A stretch of DNA of 5,860 bases from Candidatus Mesolinea sp. (GTDB taxonomy: Bacteria > Chloroflexota > Anaerolineae > Anaerolineales > Anaerolineaceae), in NCBI GenBank assembly GCA_003499715.1, contig DNSH01000024.1:1-5860 (forward strand), given 5' to 3'. Position 1 is the first letter of the stretch; every line of letters starts with the position of its first letter. This document shows positions 1 through 5,860 of the stretch, one piece after another. Position numbers and translations under genes: made by a program. The notes under the pieces were generated by a model. The model ran no database searches. It worked only from the letters and a program-made list of their open reading frames with translations, and was not told the DNA's origin.

Positions 1-2
1 AA

Positions 3-731
3 AAGAGCCGTTTCTGGAATAAAGGCATTTTTTGGCACAGCTTGATTCATTTAGGCACGACATTCCTTCTACTACTTGTTTTTGGCGAGTTGCGAGTTGA
101 AACAATGCTGGCTGCCCTCTGTATTTTTGTTTGCCACTACTTGATAGACCGTTTCAAGTTCTTATGGAAGATGAATGAAATTGGAAAATTTATCCTGGAT
201 CAGCTGCTGCATTTTGTAATTATCTACGTCTTCTTATGGGCTTTCCAGCTGGCTGTGCCTGCCCAATCGTTGCCAGCATATATAGTAGCATTTGGTCAAA
301 AAGCTCTACCTCTCAGCCTGAGCAGCAAAATTATACTGGTAGGGATTGTTTTGATGCATTTAATTTGGGTCAGCGGGCAATTAATTAAAGTAATAATGAA
401 TACGCTGCAATTGCGTTCTTTTGAAGAAAACATTGCCGACCTTTCCAAGGAAGCATCACCGCTTGCGGAAAATACCACAACGCTATCACCGGTAAAGAAA
501 GAACCACAAACTGGTCTCTATATTGGCTGGGTTGAGCGAGCTTTGATAGGAATATTAATGGTAATGGGAATATATACTGGGCTAGCTTTATTAGCAACAT
601 TAAAAACGTTGGCGCGCTTCAAACAGCTTGAAAAACGCGCCAACGCAGAATACTTCATCTTGGGGACGCTTCTCAGCATCCTTCTAGGGGTTTCTTTTGG
701 AGCTCTGATGCGTTGGATCATCCACTACTAA
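3..731 (+). CDS. DUF3307-type multi-pass membrane protein, 5' end cut by window edge
   Basis: The reading frame is open to the left edge, giving 242 visible residues. The TTG at 42 is probably not the start: the 13 codons before it (KSRFWNKGIFWHS) read straight into the following helix and resemble the aromatic/basic stretch before the His-rich helix in DUF3307 proteins. About six hydrophobic segments are visible, roughly at fragment residues 15-30, 34-50, 64-84, 106-128, 178-200 and 217-240. Family-like marks are HYLIDRF in the second helix, DQLLHF starting the third, and a C-terminal half with GLYIGWVERALIG, the ARF motif and AEYFILGTLLS. A polar, charged linker of about 40 residues (around fragment 135-172) separates the two halves. 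The function of the family is unknown to me; some members sit beside SatD-like or transcription-regulator genes, but no such neighbour is visible here. The gene is visibly more AT-rich than the chaperone genes. It converges on the kinase-like gene with a 34 nt gap. Family assignment is by remembered motifs only. Confidence 0.75.
   Translation, partial: KSRFWNKGIFWHSLIHLGTTFLLLLVFGELRVETMLAALCIFVCHYLIDRFKFLWKMNEIGKFILDQLLHFVIIYVFLWAFQLAVPAQSLPAYIVAFGQKALPLSLSSKIILVGIVLMHLIWVSGQLIKVIMNTLQLRSFEENIADLSKEASPLAENTTTLSPVKKEPQTGLYIGWVERALIGILMVMGIYTGLALLATLKTLARFKQLEKRANAEYFILGTLLSILLGVSFGALMRWIIHY
601..645 (-). terminator. Intrinsic terminator for minus-strand transcripts, inside the convergent gene
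   Basis: Read on the minus strand, a perfect 10-bp GC-rich stem (CGTTGGCGCG with CGCGCCAACG, plus-strand 636-645 and 607-616) encloses a second 5-bp stem (TTCAA/TTGAA, 628-632 and 618-622) with a 5-nt loop, and is followed directly by TTTTTA (606-601). This is the classic rho-independent layout. It lies 121-165 nt beyond the stop codon of the kinase-like gene and is the only convincing terminator seen for it. It also lies within the coding part of the plus-strand DUF3307 gene, where the same bases encode the region around its ARF motif. On the plus strand no U-tract follows, so it should act in one direction only. Confidence 0.65.
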
Positions 732-765
732 ACAACCCTAATCTTATCCAGCAGCATTGGTTTTT

Positions 766-1416
766 TTACTGAGGTTCCGCCAGCACTTCTTCAATCGTCT
801 TGAGCAAGACGGGGTCGACCTCAGCTTGAAGTGAGCTGAATTCCGGTTTAATGCTGCGGGCATCGATCGCCTTAGCTCCTTCCATGATCCAGCGACCCGC
901 AAGGTTGAGCGGAACACGGCTGGTATCGATCACCAAGTTGAAACCTCGTGCATCATTGGGATCAACATTATAAAAAGTTTGCAAAAAGCTCTGGCGCACT
1001 TCATCGCTTTGCTGCACAGCATTTTCGGCTTCAAGGATGTCATTGATCTGCTCAGTTTGCATGGCATTACGCACGCGATATTCGAAAGGTGCGCGCAGTA
1101 ATACATTGAGCACATTTTGATAGTCCTTGAGTACCACAAAGCCACCGCGACCGATGATTAGCGTGTTATCCCGTTTGGCAAACGCTTTGATGGTTTCGTT
1201 GAGTAAGTTGACGACTAGTTTGTCACGGCTATCTAAGCGCGACCAAAGTGTATGCACCGAGTCATAAACTTCGTGGAAGGTGAGCACCCCATATTTGAGC
1301 ATGATTTTTCCGATGAGCTCTTTATCTGCCTGGCGGTAGTTGAGTGTGTTGACAATCATTTGCGTAATCAAGCCCCCGCCGCTGCCTAGCTCGCGAGAAA
1401 TGGTGATAATAGCCAT
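766..1416 (-). CDS. Cytidylate-kinase-like family protein (Cytidylate_kin2 type)
   Basis: The 216-residue protein belongs by pattern to the AAA/CMP-kinase-like P-loop family Cytidylate_kin2. Marks are the N-terminal strand and phosphate loop ITISRELGSGGG (residues 4-15), a family-typical DKELI (31-35), IIGRGGFVVL (87-96), the strand plus basic helix VLLRAPFEYRVRNAM (105-119), and the late FYNVDPNDARGFNLVIDTSR (148-167). The canonical Walker A lysine (GKS/T) is absent: GSGGG is followed by LIT. As far as I recall, relatives also have a variant loop (GSGGRxI), so this is a family trait, although the usual basic residue after GSGG is replaced here by Gly15. True CMP kinase activity is therefore uncertain; nucleotide binding is inferred, the substrate unknown. 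It is probably cytosolic, with no signal peptide. Start ATG is supported by a strong AAAGGAGG five bases upstream. It has its own -10 element and lies beyond the terminator of the chaperone operon, so it is probably a separate transcription unit. Confidence 0.82.
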   Translation of the reverse strand: MAIITISRELGSGGGLITQMIVNTLNYRQADKELIGKIMLKYGVLTFHEVYDSVHTLWSRLDSRDKLVVNLLNETIKAFAKRDNTLIIGRGGFVVLKDYQNVLNVLLRAPFEYRVRNAMQTEQINDILEAENAVQQSDEVRQSFLQTFYNVDPNDARGFNLVIDTSRVPLNLAGRWIMEGAKAIDARSIKPEFSSLQAEVDPVLLKTIEEVLAEPQ

Positions 1417-1421
1417 TTCTG

Positions 1422-1429
1422 CCTCCTTT
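1422..1429 (-). promoter_or_regulatory. Strong ribosome binding site of the kinase-like gene
   Basis: On the minus strand AAAGGAGG stands five bases before the ATG at 1416. It is a near-complete anti-16S match and the best Shine-Dalgarno in the window, which fixes the start codon. Confidence 0.85.
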
Positions 1430-1444
1430 CTATCCTATATTGTT

Positions 1445-1450
1445 ATTATA
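1445..1450 (-). promoter_or_regulatory. Probable -10 box of the kinase-like gene
   Basis: A perfect TATAAT is read on the minus strand 28 nt before the ATG. Transcription would start near 1438, leaving a short leader of about 20 nt that includes the ribosome binding site. No good -35 hexamer is seen at 16-19 bp spacing (the 17-bp position reads GAGCCT), and no extended TGn is present. The promoter may be weak, activator-dependent, or served by another sigma factor. Its place between the upstream terminator and the gene supports it. Confidence 0.55.
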
Positions 1451-1490
1451 CCTGAATGGTAAAATTGAGGCTCGATTTGCTTCCAAAACG

Positions 1491-1527
1491 AAATAAAAAG
1501 CCTGATCATCCGTAGATTGATAGGCTT
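1491..1527 (-). terminator. Intrinsic terminator of the grpE-dnaK-dnaJ-prmA operon
   Basis: On the minus strand AAGCCT (1527-1522) pairs with AGGCTT (1503-1498). The stem can be prolonged by ATC/GAT across one bulged C, leaving a loop of about 11 nt, and TTTTTATTT follows. It begins 28 nt after the prmA stop codon and precedes the promoter of the next gene, as expected for an operon end. Confidence 0.7.
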
Positions 1528-1554
1528 GAGATATCTTATGTTATGTTGTTGAGC

Positions 1555-2475
1555 TTATCCCATAACGAGGGCGAGCCAGTCTTCAGCTTGGTATTGCTGA
1601 ATGAGTTCCAATCCAGCTACTCGCCCTGCAGATATTACGTCGTCTGCCTGATTTTTCAAGATCCCAGAGAGGATTATCCTACCGCCTGGCTGAAGCAGCT
1701 GGGCTAATCCCTGCTGGAAAAGGCTGACAAGTACAGGCGCTAAGATGTTCGCTAAGACAAGCGGCGCCTGTTTTAGGTTAAAGCGTCCAGCGAGGATATC
1801 AACCAGTGAGCCTTGGGCAACATGGAGATTTGCTTGGACTTCATTCAACTGGGCATTCCGCTGTGTAGCTTGCGCCGCGAGGGGGTCTGTGTCCAGCGCT
1901 AAAGCGAACGAAGCGCCAGCTTTGAGTGCTGCAATGGCTAAAATACCCGATCCACACCCCAGGTCGATGACAGTTTGGTTAGGCACAAGATAATCCTCGA
2001 TGGCTAGCAAACAGAGTTGGGTGGTTGGGTGTGTGCCTGTCCCGAAAGCCATAGCAGGATCAATGCGCACAATAGTACGGGTTTCGGTTGGATCAGAAGG
2101 TATCCAGGCGGGTAACACCAGCCATTTATTGCCAATTTTGAGCGGCTGGTAGTGCTGTTTCCACGCCGCCATCCAATCCTGATCTTCAACAGACTTGAAT
2201 TGAAGTTCTGGAAAACTCTCAATTTGCCGTAGGTGCCAAAACGCCTCTTCCAGCTGCAAGCGCGTGCGCTCTATAGCTTCATCTTGGGGCAGATAGGCTG
2301 CAACGCGTACATCGTCCGTTGGCACCTGCTCGTGCTGCTCTGGGTTATATCGGGTAACAGCCTCAATCACTACGCCATCAGGCGCAAAGCGGGAGAAAAC
2401 TTCCGCAGCTGCTTCGGCTAATTCACCATTACAGGTGAGCGAGACCTCGAGCCATGCTGGGATTGCCTTAACCAC
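1555..2475 (-). CDS. prmA: Ribosomal protein L11 methyltransferase PrmA
   Basis: A SAM-dependent methyltransferase of 306 residues, a normal length for PrmA, which trimethylates lysine side chains and the N-terminal amino group of ribosomal protein L11 in the cytosol. The N-terminal L11-recognition domain spans about residues 1-90 (WLEVSL near 8-13, GVVIEAV at 34-40), followed by the linker with [16 protein letters not shown] (100-115). The catalytic domain has the PrmA signature [13 protein letters not shown] (142-154), SAM motif [13 protein letters not shown] (169-180), the acidic strand end ALDTDPLA (193-200), the active-site-like ANILAPVL (242-249) and ILSGIL (268-273). The start is GTG: it gives the expected distance to WLEVSL, no in-frame ATG lies nearby, and an AAGGA lies 8 nt upstream. 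The start overlaps the last 8 nt of dnaJ in another frame, implying translational coupling. It is the last gene of the chaperone operon. In Bacillus an rsmE-like gene follows prmA; here a terminator follows instead. Confidence 0.95.
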   Translation of the reverse strand: MVKAIPAWLEVSLTCNGELAEAAAEVFSRFAPDGVVIEAVTRYNPEQHEQVPTDDVRVAAYLPQDEAIERTRLQLEEAFWHLRQIESFPELQFKSVEDQDWMAAWKQHYQPLKIGNKWLVLPAWIPSDPTETRTIVRIDPAMAFGTGTHPTTQLCLLAIEDYLVPNQTVIDLGCGSGILAIAALKAGASFALALDTDPLAAQATQRNAQLNEVQANLHVAQGSLVDILAGRFNLKQAPLVLANILAPVLVSLFQQGLAQLLQPGGRIILSGILKNQADDVISAGRVAGLELIQQYQAEDWLALVMG

Positions 2476-3598
2476 CGAGCATGTCCTTGAGTTTATCCAA
2501 GAAGCTGCGTTCTTGAATCTTAATTTCGGTTCCCATGGTCTTTCCTAAGGATTCCATCAACGTTTTTTGCTCTTCGGTTAGCTGGGTTGGGATTTGCACA
2601 TTAACGGTGACGAGTTGGTCACCGCGGCTGTTACGATTCAACACAGGGATACCTTTGTTGCGCAGTTTGAACACTTTCCCGGGTTGAGTGCCCGGGGGAA
2701 TGCGTAGTTTTTCCTCGCCATCTAAAGTTGGAATGGTGATCTCGTCACCGAGGGCTGCCTGAGCAATGTTGATATCGACGTCTAATAAGATGTCATTGCC
2801 GCTGCGCCGAAAGTAGGGGTGTGGTTCTACTTCCAGCTCAAGGTAAAAATTTCCACTCGGTCCGCCATTTACGCCAGGTTGTCCTTCGCCCATAATGCGG
2901 ATCTGGTTACCGTTATCCACGCCGGCTGGGATGCTGACTTTACGCTTGGTTGTGCGGCGAACCAACCCGCTTCCGCGGCAGGTATGGCAAGGGTGCTCGA
3001 TTACTTCTCCGCGACCGTTGCAAGTGGGGCAGGTTTGAACCTGCACCATTGAACCTAAAAAGGTTTGTTGTACGCGGCGCACCTCGCCGCTTCCTCGGCA
3101 GGTGGAACAAGTGACCGGGCGTGTGCCAGGCTCAGCGCCACTGCCGCCGCAGGTGTCGCATTTTTCATCCCGGGTTATATCAATTTCTTTTTCAGTGCCA
3201 AAGGCGGCTTCTTCAAAGCTGATACGAATTTTTGAGCTTAGATCAGCTCCGCGTCGGGGCGCATTCCGCGTCCGCCGGCTGTAGCCGCCCATACCTCCAA
3301 AGCCGCCAAAACCAAATAAACCCTCGAGAATATCGGAGAGGTCCATACTGGTAAAGTCTGGCATACCCTGAAAGTTGACGCCCTCCGGACCGTAGCGGTC
3401 GTAAGCAGCCCGTTTTTCGGGGTCACTGAGCACGCCATACGCTTCGTTGATTTCCTTGAACCTCTCTTCGGCATCCGGTTCTTTATTGACGTCCGGATGG
3501 TATTTCCGTGCTAGGGTGCGGAAGGCATTTTTAATTTCATCCTGGTTAGCCGATTTTGGGATCCCCAGGACTTCATAATAATCTCGTTTTGTTGCCAT
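2468..3598 (-). CDS. dnaJ: Chaperone protein DnaJ (type I Hsp40)
   Basis: Full-length class A J-protein of 376 residues, co-chaperone that delivers unfolded clients to DnaK and stimulates its ATPase in the cytosol. The J domain is residues 1-70 with the invariant HPD at 34-36. A Gly/Phe-rich stretch covers about 71-108, including [11 protein letters not shown] and a [11 protein letters not shown] segment resembling the DIF-type regulatory motif. Four zinc-binding CxxCxGxG repeats stand at 147-154, 164-171, 190-197 and 204-211, all cysteines intact. The C-terminal client-binding beta domains and dimerisation region follow (about 215-376), with the usual [12 protein letters not shown] near 326-337. 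The start ATG gives the standard [12 protein letters not shown] opening; its ribosome binding site is poor (TAGGA only 3 nt before ATG, 3602-3606). It is 71 nt downstream of dnaK and overlaps prmA by 8 nt. No truncation or missing key residue is seen. Confidence 0.97.
   Translation of the reverse strand: MATKRDYYEVLGIPKSANQDEIKNAFRTLARKYHPDVNKEPDAEERFKEINEAYGVLSDPEKRAAYDRYGPEGVNFQGMPDFTSMDLSDILEGLFGFGGFGGMGGYSRRTRNAPRRGADLSSKIRISFEEAAFGTEKEIDITRDEKCDTCGGSGAEPGTRPVTCSTCRGSGEVRRVQQTFLGSMVQVQTCPTCNGRGEVIEHPCHTCRGSGLVRRTTKRKVSIPAGVDNGNQIRIMGEGQPGVNGGPSGNFYLELEVEPHPYFRRSGNDILLDVDINIAQAALGDEITIPTLDGEEKLRIPPGTQPGKVFKLRNKGIPVLNRNSRGDQLVTVNVQIPTQLTEEQKTLMESLGKTMGTEIKIQERSFLDKLKDMLGG
2484..2488 (-). 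promoter_or_regulatory. Ribosome binding site supporting the GTG start of prmA
   Basis: AAGGA on the minus strand lies inside the last codons of dnaJ, 8 nt before the GTG at 2475. It supports GTG as the start and coupling of prmA translation to ribosomes finishing dnaJ. Confidence 0.6.
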
Positions 3599-3626
3599 AG
3601 TTCCTAACCGAGTAACGGATTCATAT

Positions 3627-3651
3627 ATGCTGTCTGGCTTAGCATCAGCAT
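3627..3651 (-). other. Weak, mutually exclusive hairpins in the dnaK-dnaJ spacer
   Basis: The 71-nt spacer 3599-3669 holds no gene. On the minus strand ATGCTG (3651-3646) can pair with CAGCAT (3632-3627), a 6-bp stem with a 13-nt loop; alternatively ATGCT (3645-3641) can pair with AGCAT (3631-3627). No U-tract follows, so it is not an intrinsic terminator. It could mark mRNA processing or attenuation between dnaK and dnaJ, or be chance. Confidence 0.25.
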
Positions 3652-3669
3652 TGAACCTTTCTCATGAGA

Positions 3670-5559
3670 TTAATCCTGCTGAAAGTCGCCGTCCACAACG
3701 TCACCATCGGGTGGGGTCTGATCAACGCTGGGGTTTTGTTCAGGCTGCTGGTCCTGTGGCTGTGAATAGGCTGCCTGACCAACGGTTTGAAGTGCTTGCA
3801 TGAGCGCTTCAACTTCGCGGTTGATCTCAGCTGGATCTTCATGATCGTGCACGGATTGTACCCGCTCGATGGCTGCTTCAACGTTTGCTTTCACATCCTC
3901 TGGCACCTTATCACCCAGATCTCGCAGGGTTTTCTCAGCAGTGTAAACGGCATTATCTGCGGTGTTGCGCGCTTCGATGAGGTCACGTCGGCGTTGATCT
4001 TCCTCTGCATGGGCTTCGGCTTGACGCCGCATTTCCTCTACCTCTTCCTCGCTAAGGCCAGAGGAGGCAGTGATGGTAATGTTTTGGGAGCGACCAGTAG
4101 CTTTATCCTTAGCGGTAACTTCCAGGATGCCATTGGCATTAATATCAAAGGTGACTTCAATTTGGGGCATGCCGCGCGGAGCGGGTGGAATACCGTCCAA
4201 GGTAAACTTACCCAGAGATTTGTTATCAGCTGCCATTGGGCGCTCGCCCTGCAGCACGTGGATTTCCACTTGGGTTTGGTTATCCGATGCGGTCGAAAAC
4301 ACCTGGCTTTCTCGGGTTGGGATAGTCGTATTGCGCTTAATCAACGGGGTGGCAATGCCGCCTAAAGTCTCTATGGAGAGCGTCAGCGGAGTCACATCCA
4401 GCAATAAGATGTCCTTCACCTCACCACCGAGCACCCCCGCTTGGATAGCAGCCCCCACTGCCACGACCTCATCAGGGTTAACGCCCTTATGCGGCTCTTT
4501 GCCAAATTGTTTACGCACCACTTCCTGAACCAAGGGCATACGGGTCATCCCGCCAACCATCACCACTTCGTTAATTTCGCTGCTTTTTAGGTTGGCATCA
4601 GCCAAAGCTTGGGCAACAGGCTTCATGGTTCTCTCCACCAAGTCTTCCGTCAGTTGTTCGACTTTAGCCCGTGTCAGCGTGGTCACTAAGTGCTTCGGTC
4701 CAGAGGCGTCTGCAGTAATATAGGGTAAATTGATCTCAGCTTGCATGGTAGAAGAAAGCTCGATCTTGGCACGCTCAGCAGCCTCCTTGAGGCGCTGCAA
4801 AGCTTGGCGGTCTTGGCGCAAGTCAATACCATTCTCGCGTTTGAATTCATCAGCTAAGTAATCAATGATGCGTTGATCGAAGTCATCACCGCCCAAGAAA
4901 GTATCGCCACTCGTGGATTTAACTTGGAAAAGACCGTCGCCCACTTCCAGGATGGAAATATCGAAAGTACCACCGCCTAAGTCATACACGGCAATGATTT
5001 CATTTTTACGTTTATCTAAGCCATAGGCTAAGGAAGATGCCGTAGGTTCGTTGATGATGCGCAGCACTTCCAAGCCGGCAATCTTGCCAGCGTCTTTTGT
5101 GGCGTTACGTTGAGCGTCATTGAAATAAGCCGGCACCGTAATCACGGCTTGGGTCACTGGTTCGCCTAAGTAAGCTTCAGCGTCCCGCTTGATCTTGGCT
5201 AAGATCATAGCGGAAATTTCTGGCGGGGTGTATTCCTGCTCACCCATGACCACACGCACGTCCCCATTGGGGGCTTTGGTAATACGGTAGGGAACCTTTG
5301 AGCGTGCACGCTGTACTTCAGGGTCATCATATTTGCGGCCCATAAAGCGCTTGATGGAAAATATGGTATTTTCCGGGTTCACAATGGCTTGGTTGCGTGC
5401 CACGCGCCCAACTAAGCGCTCCCCGTTTTTATTGACCGCGACCACCGAAGGCACCAGGCGTTCACCCTCCGCTGAGGGGATTACAACAGGTTCGCCGCCG
5501 ATCATGACAGCAGCAACGGAGTTGGTCGTTCCTAAATCAATCCCAATAATCTTAGACAT
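3670..5559 (-). CDS. dnaK: Molecular chaperone DnaK (Hsp70)
   Basis: Complete Hsp70 of 629 residues: ATP-driven folding chaperone of the cytosol working with DnaJ and GrpE. The nucleotide-binding domain (about 1-380) has all three Hsp70 signatures: IDLGTTNS (7-14), [12 protein letters not shown] (191-202) and [12 protein letters not shown] (333-344). The catalytic Lys70, PAYF (144-147) and Thr198 are in place. The interdomain linker is [11 protein letters not shown] (381-391). The substrate-binding beta domain includes SQVFSTA and IHVLQGER (418-440), and the helical lid runs from about 502. By my alignment the arch residue that is Met404 in E. coli is Leu399 here, a conservative change. The tail from about 598 is Gln/Pro/Asp-rich and ends [12 protein letters not shown], similar to but not identical with the usual acidic end. 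The segment after residue 75 is present that low- and high-GC Gram-positive DnaKs lack. Start ATG has AGGAG 6 nt upstream. It lies 9 nt after grpE. Confidence 0.98.
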   Translation of the reverse strand: MSKIIGIDLGTTNSVAAVMIGGEPVVIPSAEGERLVPSVVAVNKNGERLVGRVARNQAIVNPENTIFSIKRFMGRKYDDPEVQRARSKVPYRITKAPNGDVRVVMGEQEYTPPEISAMILAKIKRDAEAYLGEPVTQAVITVPAYFNDAQRNATKDAGKIAGLEVLRIINEPTASSLAYGLDKRKNEIIAVYDLGGGTFDISILEVGDGLFQVKSTSGDTFLGGDDFDQRIIDYLADEFKRENGIDLRQDRQALQRLKEAAERAKIELSSTMQAEINLPYITADASGPKHLVTTLTRAKVEQLTEDLVERTMKPVAQALADANLKSSEINEVVMVGGMTRMPLVQEVVRKQFGKEPHKGVNPDEVVAVGAAIQAGVLGGEVKDILLLDVTPLTLSIETLGGIATPLIKRNTTIPTRESQVFSTASDNQTQVEIHVLQGERPMAADNKSLGKFTLDGIPPAPRGMPQIEVTFDINANGILEVTAKDKATGRSQNITITASSGLSEEEVEEMRRQAEAHAEEDQRRRDLIEARNTADNAVYTAEKTLRDLGDKVPEDVKANVEAAIERVQSVHDHEDPAEINREVEALMQALQTVGQAAYSQPQDQQPEQNPSVDQTPPDGDVVDGDFQQD

Positions 5560-5565
5560 GGTTTG

Positions 5566-5570
5566 CTCCT
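5566..5570 (-). promoter_or_regulatory. Ribosome binding site of dnaK overlapping the grpE stop
   Basis: AGGAG on the minus strand stands 6 nt before the dnaK ATG and shares bases with the TAG stop of grpE (5571-5569). Ribosomes finishing grpE therefore cover the dnaK initiation site, which suggests coupled translation. Confidence 0.75.
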
Positions 5571-5860
5571 ATTTTGCGACGCGGACAAGAGCCGGCCGAA
5601 TAATGCGATCTTTAAGTTTATAACCATTTTGCAGCACTTCCACGACTTGTCCATCGCTAAAGTCTGGATGATCTTCGTGGGAGACGGCTTCGTGAATGGA
5701 TGGGTCAAACTGATCCCCCGGGTTAACCTCTAACTTCTGCACGCCTTTGCTTTCCAGCGTTTTGTGCAATTTCTGTAAGGTCAGCTCAATACCTTGATAC
5801 CATGGGTCAACCTCGGGTACTTCTGGTTTTTGTTTGATGGCGCGCTCTAAGTCATCGACC
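5569..5860 (-). CDS. grpE: Nucleotide exchange factor GrpE, N-terminal part cut by window edge
   Basis: GrpE releases ADP from DnaK and so resets the chaperone cycle. Only the C-terminal 96 residues are visible; the frame stays open to the right edge, so the TTG at 5769 is internal and not a start. The visible part begins with VDDLERAI, the usual DNLERAL region at the end of the long dimerising helix, then WYQGIELTLQKL (fragment 20-31), the four-helix-bundle region, and the beta domain that contacts DnaK: FDPSIHEAV, an acidic EDHPDFSDGQVVEVLQ and the closing GYKLKDRIIRPALVRVAK. All are standard GrpE landmarks in order. The stop is TAG, 9 nt before dnaK. The missing part should hold about 90-130 further residues, including the coiled coil. 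Upstream promoter and any hrcA/CIRCE control lie outside the window. Confidence 0.95.
   Translation of the reverse strand, partial: VDDLERAIKQKPEVPEVDPWYQGIELTLQKLHKTLESKGVQKLEVNPGDQFDPSIHEAVSHEDHPDFSDGQVVEVLQNGYKLKDRIIRPALVRVAK

Noticed and set aside
42..44. TTG as start codon of the DUF3307 gene
   Set aside because: The frame is open to the left edge and the 13 codons before it fit the protein; no clear Shine-Dalgarno precedes TTG. The gene is treated as 5'-truncated.
732..767. Possible plus-strand terminator for the DUF3307 gene ending in seven T's
   Set aside because: Only a 4-bp stem with one G-T pair (CCAG/TTGG) precedes the T-run; too weak to call, although it may help termination.
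3599..3669. Internal promoter before dnaJ
   Set aside because: TATATG-like bases occur, but no -35 hexamer at suitable spacing was found.
3787..4528. Two long plus-strand open frames (192 and 152 codons) antisense to dnaK
   Set aside because: Their translations show no recognisable domain, they overlap each other in different frames, and long antisense frames opposite conserved dnaK codons are a common artefact.
5333..5623. Plus-strand open frame opposite the dnaK start and grpE end
   Set aside because: Low-complexity Arg/Thr/Pro-rich translation, no ribosome site, opposite two well-supported genes.
5767..5769. TTG as start of a 66-residue protein
   Set aside because: It lies inside grpE; the in-frame residues upstream (ERAI, WYQGIELTLQ) are typical GrpE.
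5560..5860. CIRCE heat-shock operator
   Set aside because: I looked for TTAGCACTC-N9-GAGTGCTAA here and in the other gaps and saw none; the operon promoter is outside the window.

Overview
The window is a piece of bacterial chromosome dominated by a minus-strand heat-shock chaperone operon, grpE (cut by the right edge) - dnaK - dnaJ - prmA. The operon ends in an intrinsic terminator just after prmA. Past it, on the same strand, lies a small cytidylate-kinase-like gene with its own -10 box and Shine-Dalgarno. Convergent to that, at the left edge, is a plus-strand membrane protein gene of the DUF3307 type whose 5' end lies outside the window. Coding density is very high. No RNA gene, mobile element, CRISPR array or long repeat is visible, and no stretch over 300 bases lacks a gene.

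Organism: the DnaK carries the nucleotide-binding-domain segment after about residue 75 that Firmicutes and Actinobacteria lack, yet the gene order with prmA behind dnaJ is of the Bacillus type. Together with a Cytidylate_kin2-type kinase and a DUF3307 protein, this fits Chloroflexota, perhaps Anaerolineae. This is an inference from gene content and remembered sequence style, not a phylogenetic result.

Layout from right to left, in the direction of most transcription: grpE (nucleotide exchange factor), 9 nt gap, dnaK (Hsp70), 71 nt gap with weak hairpins, dnaJ (J-protein), 8 nt overlap, prmA (ribosomal protein L11 methyltransferase), terminator at about 1491-1527, promoter, kinase-like gene. 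The first three form the DnaK-DnaJ-GrpE folding machine; prmA is probably translated by coupling to dnaJ. The operon promoter and any hrcA gene or CIRCE operator would lie beyond the right edge.

The least routine observation is a strong hairpin with a U-tract, oriented to stop minus-strand transcripts, that sits inside the 3' coding part of the convergent plus-strand DUF3307 gene. It would end the kinase mRNA about 120-165 nt past its stop codon, giving convergent transcripts that overlap. Otherwise the window is ordinary housekeeping sequence, and I found no evidence for an undescribed multi-gene system.
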